DNA from: Mycobacterium parascrofulaceum ATCC BAA-614
GTDB lineage: Bacteria; Actinomycetota; Actinomycetes; Mycobacteriales; Mycobacteriaceae
Direction of reading: 5' to 3'
NCBI RefSeq assembly: GCF_000164135.1
Contig: NZ_GG770561.1
Coordinates: forward strand, 33,177 to 97,176
Length of the DNA stretch: 64,000 bases
How positions within the stretch are numbered: position 1 is the first letter of the stretch; each line of letters begins with the position of its first letter. Under the pieces are notes generated by a model. It was given only the letters and a program-made list of their open reading frames with translations. It did not search any database and had not been told where the DNA came from. A program made the translations under genes and the position numbers. Below, piece after piece: positions 30,381 through 37,600 of the stretch.

Positions 30381-30810
30381 ATGCGGATCGTTGTAGGCCA
30401 CACTGATGCTGGGGATGCTGTCCAGGTGGACGTGGGTCAGCATGGCCTCGTGGTGGTCGCCGGCCGTGAGCTCGTCGGTGCGACGTTCATCGACTACCTC
30501 GCACTTGGCTGCATCCGCTATCACACCTGGCGATCTAGATGTCTGGGTAGTCCGGTCGGGCCTGCCCGAGCCGGGCGCGGCAGCCGCAGCCTTCGAAGAA
30601 CTGCAGCAACAACTGCCCACCTCGGACCTTCAGATCGTCTACGACGATATGAGTCGCGACCGTGACCGCTTCGACGCTCTCACAATGCTTTCCGCGCTGC
30701 CGAGAGTCGCGACTGCGATGGGACCTGTGGTCGACGAGCCCGACATCACGGACTACCGCCTTGGCACGCCAGAACCATCGGAGGTCTGTAAGGCTGTCCC
30801 CGACGATTAG
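30381..30810 (+). pseudogene. Frameshifted small gene of unknown function after eccA
   Basis: Two partial frames join into one coherent protein of about 142 residues. Frame 1 from ATG 30381 reads MRIVVGHTDAGDAVQVDV...FIDYLALGCIRYHT. After one extra base within 30525-30530 the next frame continues as GDLDVWVVRSGLPEPG...LQIVYDDMSRDRDRFDALTM and stops at 30810. Both halves have protein-like composition. It could be a genuine inactivated gene or a sequencing error. No known domain was recognised. It lies 20 bases after eccA and is the last + strand gene of the transfer block. Confidence 0.55.
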
Positions 30811-30845
30811 AGAGGTGGACGGGATCCTGAGTGCGACTCTGGATG

Positions 30846-31085
30846 TCAGCTGCTTGGCGGGGTTGTTCGCCCGAGCTCTTCTTCAAGGGCAGACAGCTGT
30901 TGTCGGGCGGTGTTGATGAACGTTCGAGCGCAATCGCTGCAGTAGTGGGCAGTGTCACGGTCGACCTTGACGATAAGTATCGGGTCGCCCTTATTGAGCA
31001 CGTGGTTTTTGTCTGACCGACACGGGTGCCGTCGTCCTGCCGTGCCAATCGACAGCGTTCGCAGCAGTGAGCGGGGCTTACCCAT
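30846..31085 (-). CDS. Small Cys-rich (putative zinc-binding) protein
   Basis: A 79-residue basic protein whose ATG overlaps the stop of the helicase gene (ATGGGTAA), so it is translationally coupled. It contains a Cys at about residue 21 (HPCRSDKNH) and a CSDC pair near 46-49 plus nearby His residues, suggesting one small zinc site, and a C-terminal helix (ARQQLSALEEELGR). I take it as the third gene of the kinase-helicase unit. The longer open frame upstream of this ATG lies in the helicase gene. Function unknown. Confidence 0.6.
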   Translation of the reverse strand: MGKPRSLLRTLSIGTAGRRHPCRSDKNHVLNKGDPILIVKVDRDTAHYCSDCARTFINTARQQLSALEEELGRTTPPSS

Positions 31086-32874
31086 GTCGCAGTTCCTCCT
31101 CGACCGCAGCAACGATCTGAGGCAACCGCGCGATGAGGTAGTCGCAGTCGTCCGCGGTGTAATCCTTCCTATTGGTGGCACCGCTGGGAACCATTGTCTT
31201 GATCCGCCTGTCGATGGCCGATTTCACGGTGACGAAGTTCTCCCGGGTGCGGTCCAGCTCGCGGCCAACGCGATTGAGGCTGTGTTTGGCCAGAAACTTG
31301 CCAGCCTCGTTCTTCACCAAATCGTCGAGCAGGGTCTTTTTGGATCGACGTGTCTGTTGTTTGGTGGGCTGGACGCGTTGTAGCTGATCGAATTTGACTC
31401 CGGTGTCGATACCCTTTTCCTTGAGCACGGTCAGGGCCTGCGCAACATCTGGGTCGGCGCTGAGGGCGATCAGGGTCAGGTTTTCGAGTTGGATGTCGGC
31501 CTGGCCAGTGATCACCGGCAGCGGAGCGTTCTGGCCACCTCCAGGTGGGGGTTCGCGAGTGGGCAGGGGTTCAACAACGGTCTCGTCGATGAGCTGCGCG
31601 AAGAACTCTTGGTCTGCTTCGGCGAACTCCTGGAAGTCGTTCCAGACCCCGGTGATGTTGCCGCCGACGTGAAAAACGACGACGCCATCGTTGACGGCAT
31701 CGAAGGGGTCAACATCTGGAATCACCCGCATGATGCGCCCCACGAACTGCATGAAAGGGCTGAGGTTGTTGAAGATGCTGAAGACAGCGGCGACGCTGAG
31801 ATACGGGTGGTCGTATCCTTCACCGAGTTTGCGCACCTGTACGATCACGTCGAGTTCGTGGTTCTCCAACCGCTGGTAAACTCGCTCGTTCGCTTTGCTC
31901 TTGCCTTCGATCAGGCTGTGAACGAAGTCGGCGCGGAGCCCCAGTTCGCGGAACTTGGCGACGACCTGTTTGCAGTGCTCCATGTTCAACGCCGCCGCAA
32001 TGATCTTAAGCCTGGCCTCGCCGGTCTTTTCCCGCAGCTCGAACAATTTCTGGCGGGAGGCCTCGGCGATGGTGGTGAGGGTGGCGTCTGAGCTCACGAC
32101 GCTGCGCCGGAAGCCTGCGTCGCGCTCGCCGAGGCGGCGGACCTCTTCCAAGGACACCTCGACTTCGGTGTTGTCGTCAGGGCGCCGGACGTAGTGCAGC
32201 GTGGTCGGGTTGAGGCGGTAGCCGTTGATGCGCTTGACGTATCCCTTCTCCACCGCGCGAGAGATGGGGTAGCTGTAGATGATTTCACCGGCCATGATTC
32301 GCCCGTCGGCACGACCGGGGGTGGCGCTCACGTTCACGATGCGTGCGTCCGGGAAGTGCCGCCGCAGAGTGTCCCAGCTCTCGGCCACGTTGTGATGGCC
32401 TTCGTCGAACATGATCAGATCGAAGAAGTCGGCAGGAAGCTTTGCAAGCCAGGTGTTTTCGGCTCGCTGGAGCTGATGAATATTCGTCACCACGATGTCA
32501 GCCACTTCGAGATCGGTGACGTTGGTCGACGTGCCTCGGATTTCTGCGGGCTCTGGGAACGGCGCGGAGTCCAACACTTTGCGCTTAAGGTAGAAGAACT
32601 TCGGGTCGCTAGGTGTCAGATCCTTCAGCAGCTGGTCGGCGATCTTGAGGTTCGGTGCGACCAGCAGTGCGCGGTGAGACTGTGCGGCGAACGGCGTGAG
32701 AGCCAGGAGGCCTGACTTCCCGCAGCCCACCGGCAGCACGACGGAGACTTCGCGGCCCTCGGGAGCGTCGAAGTCGTGCCCGGTGAGCGTTTCGTATGCC
32801 TCGATCTGCGGCTCGCGCAAGGACGCATTGCCCGTCACGGTGGGTCGCAGGGTGACGTACTGGTCGATTTTCAT
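31078..32874 (-). CDS. Superfamily 2 DEAD/DEAH-type helicase (ResIII-like)
   Basis: A 598-residue SF2 helicase: motif I LPVGCGKSG (residues 48-55), motif II DEGH (157-160), motif III SATPGR (183-188), a helicase C domain with QFVGRIMR (376-383, motif VI), and a C-terminal Lys/Arg-rich helical region (about 480-598). This resembles the helicase/translocase family found in restriction and other defence systems; no nuclease or methylase motif was seen. I choose the ATG at 32874 (MKIDQYVTLRP), preceded by AAGGGG; the frame extends upstream but translates poorly. It lies 46 bases after the kinase gene on the same strand and overlaps the small Cys-rich gene. Confidence 0.88.
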   Translation of the reverse strand: MKIDQYVTLRPTVTGNASLREPQIEAYETLTGHDFDAPEGREVSVVLPVGCGKSGLLALTPFAAQSHRALLVAPNLKIADQLLKDLTPSDPKFFYLKRKVLDSAPFPEPAEIRGTSTNVTDLEVADIVVTNIHQLQRAENTWLAKLPADFFDLIMFDEGHHNVAESWDTLRRHFPDARIVNVSATPGRADGRIMAGEIIYSYPISRAVEKGYVKRINGYRLNPTTLHYVRRPDDNTEVEVSLEEVRRLGERDAGFRRSVVSSDATLTTIAEASRQKLFELREKTGEARLKIIAAALNMEHCKQVVAKFRELGLRADFVHSLIEGKSKANERVYQRLENHELDVIVQVRKLGEGYDHPYLSVAAVFSIFNNLSPFMQFVGRIMRVIPDVDPFDAVNDGVVVFHVGGNITGVWNDFQEFAEADQEFFAQLIDETVVEPLPTREPPPGGGQNAPLPVITGQADIQLENLTLIALSADPDVAQALTVLKEKGIDTGVKFDQLQRVQPTKQQTRRSKKTLLDDLVKNEAGKFLAKHSLNRVGRELDRTRENFVTVKSAIDRRIKTMVPSGATNRKDYTADDCDYLIARLPQIVAAVEEELRHG

Positions 32875-32920
32875 AAAGCTACCCCTTTTGTGGAAAACGT
32901 TGTCGGCAAGGCGATCTGGT

Positions 32921-34477
32921 TCAGGATGCGGAACTCTTCGGAGGCCGCAGCTTCTCGACGCCGCTACGGATCGCGGGGGGCAGCGTGCGGATCGCGAAAT
33001 CGCTGATCGACCACTCGACGTCATCGGCGTCGGCCGCCCGCAACGCTTCCACTGCTGCCGAGGCCATCTCGTCAGACTTGACCTCCTGCAGGATCTTGAC
33101 CAGGACGTCACGCACGTGCCACCGGTTGTGGCGGGGCCCCAGCGACGCGAGCGCGCCCACGCTCATCCGCATCACGCTGGAGTCCTTCGTCTCGGCCACG
33201 ACAATGCGGGTGAAGTCAGCCAGCACGTCGCAGTACTCGAACGAGAAGTTCCCATGCCTCAGAAAGTCGGTGAACCGCTGGTAGACGCGCTGGAACGCGC
33301 CCCGCTGTTCGCTCCAGAGGAATTTGACGGACCCTCGAGTGCACCAGGGCAGCACTCGGGTCAGCACGTGCATGTCGTCGTGGCTGGACTCATCCAACGC
33401 GGCTGCCCACTCGATCATCTCGATCAAGTCCGCGTCGGCGACCGACGGACTGCGCATGCGGTCCTGCAGGCGCTCCGCTGCCTCTTCCTTCGACTCGTTG
33501 GCCACGTATTCCTCGTGTGCATCAACAGCACGCTCGAGTGCATTCATGAAGTGCTCGATCGACTGGTAACGGCGATCAGGCGAGTTGGCGATCGCGGTCT
33601 CGATGACAGGTCGCAGCGGGCCGGGCTCCACCTCGTTGTTCACTGGGAAGTCCTGAGTCACGAGCTCCTGCAGGATCTTGCCCAGACCGTAGATGTCGGA
33701 ACGGTGGTCGGCGCTTCGGGCCCGTTGCCACTGCTCCGGTGCTGTGTAGACCCACGTGCCCAACCCTTGTCGCAGCGTTGAGGTCAGCGGGTCGGTGTGC
33801 CGCTCGGCCTCAACGGCAAGCCCGAAATCCGATACCGCCCAATCGCCGTTGCTCAGCCGCAAAACGTTGGCCGGCTTGAGATCTCGGTGATAGATGCCCC
33901 GATCATGGACGTAACCGAGCCCCGTGCAGATCTGACGCATGATGTCGACGATCAATCGCGCTTGGCCGCCCACCGTGTCGACGTAGTCGGTCAGGCTGCC
34001 CTGCGCCAACGGCATCGCATACCAGATGTTGTCGTCGTCGGTCTCGCCGTGGGCAAGCACCGAAATAACGTTGGGGTGGTGCAGGTCTTCGAGGAGCCGA
34101 AGCTCACGCCGAAACCTCTTGATGGCTTCGGGGTCAACCGCGACGGTGTCCTTCAGCACTTTGACGGCGACCAGTTCGCTGGTCTTGCGGTCGGTGGCAC
34201 GGAAGACGTCGGCGAAGCCGCCACCACCGATCCGAGCGTGTTCCAGCAGGAATCGCCCACCCAGCGTGCGGGTCTTCTCGTCCGACTTCGGCCTGCCGGC
34301 CTTGGTCTGACGGAGGCCTGAGCTGTTCCATCCAGCGACAACATCGAGGTCCCAGATAGGGCCCTGCGCAATCTCCCCCACCGCGTCGGGGAAGTCGTTT
34401 CGCTGCCGCAGTGTCGCGATGCGCTGAGTGCTCACGCCGAGCTCCTCGGCCACCTCCGATATTCCGCCAAGACGCAC
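32921..34477 (-). CDS. Ser/Thr protein kinase with N-terminal helix-turn-helix
   Basis: A 518-residue Hanks-type kinase. Residues 1-50 resemble a MerR/excisionase-like helix-turn-helix (ISEVAEELGVSTQRIATLRQ, then an IWDLDVVAGW wing). The kinase domain spans about 75-335 with glycine loop GGGGFADVF (84-92), catalytic Lys106 (VAVKVLK), HRDLKPAN (Asp199), DFG (Asp217) and TAPEQW. All catalytic residues are present. The C-terminal 180 residues are helical and HEAT-like, with no membrane helix, unlike the receptor kinases (Pkn) of mycobacteria. GTG start with GGAGG five bases upstream. The DNA-binding-like start fused to a kinase next to a helicase suggests sensing of DNA or transcription control; inference only. 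Confidence 0.88.
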   Translation of the reverse strand: MRLGGISEVAEELGVSTQRIATLRQRNDFPDAVGEIAQGPIWDLDVVAGWNSSGLRQTKAGRPKSDEKTRTLGGRFLLEHARIGGGGFADVFRATDRKTSELVAVKVLKDTVAVDPEAIKRFRRELRLLEDLHHPNVISVLAHGETDDDNIWYAMPLAQGSLTDYVDTVGGQARLIVDIMRQICTGLGYVHDRGIYHRDLKPANVLRLSNGDWAVSDFGLAVEAERHTDPLTSTLRQGLGTWVYTAPEQWQRARSADHRSDIYGLGKILQELVTQDFPVNNEVEPGPLRPVIETAIANSPDRRYQSIEHFMNALERAVDAHEEYVANESKEEAAERLQDRMRSPSVADADLIEMIEWAAALDESSHDDMHVLTRVLPWCTRGSVKFLWSEQRGAFQRVYQRFTDFLRHGNFSFEYCDVLADFTRIVVAETKDSSVMRMSVGALASLGPRHNRWHVRDVLVKILQEVKSDEMASAAVEALRAADADDVEWSISDFAIRTLPPAIRSGVEKLRPPKSSAS

Positions 34478-34490
34478 GGTTGCCTCCAGA

Positions 34491-34547
34491 AATAGTTGTT
34501 CTCAAATCAAGTATAACACCGAATTGGTTGTGGTTGGCTCAACTATT
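34491..34547 (-). promoter_or_regulatory. Promoter/operator of the kinase-helicase unit
   Basis: A perfect 8-base inverted repeat, AATAGTTG (34491-34498) and CAACTATT (34540-34547), brackets a markedly A+T-rich stretch just upstream of the kinase gene. Reading the - strand, TATACT is a good -10 hexamer about 30 bases before the GTG ribosome site; no strong -35 is visible. The repeat would suit binding by a regulator, perhaps the kinase's own HTH domain. Confidence 0.5.
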
Positions 34548-34556
34548 TATCGCGTC

Positions 34557-34572
34557 GTCGCCGAGCGGCGAC
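34557..34572 (-). terminator. Possible hairpin between traA and the kinase unit
   Basis: GTCGCC (34557-34562) and GGCGAC (34567-34572) form a 6-base G+C-rich stem with a 4-base loop, about 110 bases downstream of the traA stop. There is no T run after it on the - strand, so termination is doubtful; it may simply separate the two units. Confidence 0.25.
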
Positions 34573-34683
34573 AAAACCGGTTGCCCACGTCCGCGCGTCG
34601 TAGCACGGTGGGGACGACGACGAGTCGGTAATTTGGCTGCGAGAGACCCCGAACGGAACGGATCCCTGTTCTAAGCAGATCAC

Positions 34684-37600
34684 TCAGTCATCGGTGATGC
34701 CGATTTCTGGAGATTGTTGCTTGGCGTGGGGGCCGCGTTCGCGAAGCCAGGTGGCCTCAAGGTGTCGCTGGTAGGCGGCGTGGATGGTGGCGTGGAGCTG
34801 GGCGGCGCGTGCGAGGCTGTCGCGCAGTCGCTCGTCGAGTATGGCTGGGTGCAGGCGCCCTGCCTGGGTGAGCGCGGGGTCGAGGTCGGGCGGGGTCCCG
34901 CGGTTGATGACAGCCGACGTTGGGGGCGCGCCGATGGTTGTCGTCCAGGGTAATTCGGTGGCGACGAGTCGCAGGAGCCGCTGGGCAGGCTTGGGTGGCC
35001 ACGTTTGGCCGGTCGTGTCGAGCAGGACAAGGCCGGACTGGTTGGCCGCGGCGTGTTCGGCGAGGTCGGCGATTATTGCAGGGTCGGCGCTGGCGGCGTC
35101 GTCGATGATGATGAGACTGCCGGGGGGTAACGGCGACTGCGACTTTTTGTTGGTGATGGTGGCGTGGGTTTCGGTGATGGTGGCAGCGGTGTCGGCGAGC
35201 TCGTTGGTCACGGCGTCCTCGGCTTGTTCGCGAGTAGGGCTGCACCACAGGATCTTTCGTTCGGAGGCTGCAGCCGCGCTGTGCAGGGTGTGCAGGGCGG
35301 CGCGGCGCTCGGGCGAGGGTTGGGCGTGCACGACCGTGACGGCGAAGGGCAGCCTTGCGGTGCTGGTGATGGCGGCGGCTATGGCGGGGGAGAGGTCGGC
35401 GGCGGCACTGTTGGCAAGGCTGAGGGGGCGGTGCGGTTGGAAGCGGCTGGCGGCTTCGAGCACGCGTAGCTCGATGGCCAGTTGGCCGAGTTGGGCGGTG
35501 ATGTGCTCGGCCGAACGGGTTTCGGCGGCCGCGAACGCGGCGGCGGCAGCCAGTTCTGCGCGGTCAAGGTCACGGCGCAGCTGGCTGGAGCGCCGGCGGG
35601 CGGCCAGCACGGCGCGATCGTCTTCGGATCGTGCTTCGGCGATGACGTTGTCGACGTCGTCACCGCTGATGACGCGGTCCGCGCCGCCGGCGGCCTTTGC
35701 ACGCGCCGCGAGTGCTTCGCGAAGCGCAGCCTGATAGCGCTCGGCGGGCGCAGTGTCGGGGAGTGCCATGAGTCGCAGTTGGACATCGAGTTTGGCCGAG
35801 GCGATGTCAAGTGGGTCGACGTCAGGTTGAGCCTGCAGCTCGTCGAGCTGGTTGCGCGCCCAGTCGACATGGCTTAGCGCTGTCTCGTATTCGGCTTCGG
35901 CGTCGGCCCATTCGGCGGTCACGTCGTGAACGGCGATCAAGTAGGGGCGGTCGGCGTCGGCGCGCTGGCGCAGTTCGCGGATGCGCGGGGTGGCTTGGCG
36001 CATTGCCGGTCCGTCACCAATTGCGGCGCGGGCATGCAGGGCCTGATGGTCGGCCAGCGCCTGCTGGTATTGGGTCCGCAAGCTGGTGAGGTCAAGCAGA
36101 GCGGCCGGCAGTGGCGGGGGTGCCACGCGGTGGCGGGGGAGGTCGTCGAAGTCCAGGCCGGCGAGTTCGTCGGCGGTCTCAAGCGGGGTGTTGGTCGGGT
36201 CGGGCTCAACGAGTTCGGGGTGCCACGGTTGCGTAGACAGGTCGGTGGCAGGCATGTCAATCCTGGTTGCGTGGGGGTCGGGGGGAAGTTGTTCTTCTTC
36301 CTCGGGGTGCAGTGGGGGTTGTTCGGGTAGCGGGTGGTCGGCGTGGTCGTGGTGGCCGCCGATCAGGTCGACGGTGTAGGTGATGGTGCGGGCGTATTGG
36401 TAGGCGGGGATGGTGTGGTCGGGGTCGACGTCGGCCAGGTGCTCGGCGGCGACGTGAAGAAGGTCGGCGGGGGTCCAGCGGGTGGGGTCGGCGGCATTGA
36501 CAGCTGAGACGAGGCCGGGCCAGGCGGGATCGGCGACGATGGATTGCGCGGTTGCTGACCCAAAGACGTTGTGCAAGTCAGCGATCCAGGCAGGGCGCAG
36601 GCCGGTGTGGGGGGCATCGACGGTGGCCGCGGGCGTGAGTTCGGCGGCAAGACGCCACCACAGCGCGGCGGCGGGCAGCTCGTCGGGGAGCGGACGTTGG
36701 ATGGCGGCCGCGCGAACGAGGCCGGGCAGGTCGGGCCGGCTGGTGGCGGCTTGGGCGAGGTGGGCGGCCAGTTGGGGCCAGTACCCGTCGGCGCGGATGC
36801 GCGGATCGATGGAGTCGATCAGCTGCTCAAAGCGGCGAGCATGCGGGCTTTGGGTGCGCACCACCGCTTGAGCCCGGTTTTCGAGGAGTTTTTGGATGGT
36901 GCGGGCGCGCACGGCGTATTGGGGTGGGCCGAGCAGGGTGGTGTCTTCGGCAACCACGTTGTGGGCGGCGCGGAAGACCGCGATTTCGGCGGCGAGTTGG
37001 GGGTTGGCGGCCAGCACGGGTTTGGCCCAGGCCGGCGCGGTCGCCGGTGTCCATTGGTGGGTGACGGTTTCACGGATCTGGTCTGCCAGCTCGGCAACCA
37101 GCACGGCGCGACCGGTCAGGCAGTTCTCCCATGCGGGGTCGTTGGCCAGCAAAGTGGGAGTGGCGGGCAGCCAGCGCAGCGGCCCGATACCGGCAGAGTG
37201 TCCGCCGGTGGGGTCGATGCGCCAGTCGAGCACCGCGGCGGGATCGTGGGCACTGAAAAGCTCGCCTACGCTGGCGGCCTCGGTCAGTGTGGCGAACGGG
37301 TCGCGCCCGTCGGCGCCGATGATCGCCAAGTGTTTGCAGAGCACTGGCCATGCTTCGGCGCGGGTCAACCCTGGATAGAGCTGATCGGCGGTGATGTGCA
37401 GTTGGGCCAGCAGGGCCGGGGAAGCCAGGGCCTGGGCGGCGTCGCCCAAGGCGTTGTAGTACATCGCCGCGGCCGGGCCCAACCGCACGAAGGGGTCGCG
37501 GGCTTCGCGTGCGGCACTGGTGGCCGAGACTTGTGCGCCGTCGCGTGACAGCGTTTTGGTCAGGACATCGACGGCCGTTTCGGGGTGAGTTGCTTTGGGC

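Noticed and set aside
36571..37548. + strand open frame (325 residues) opposite traA
   Set aside because: Gly/Arg-rich shadow of the relaxase gene; other frames opposite traA are equally open.
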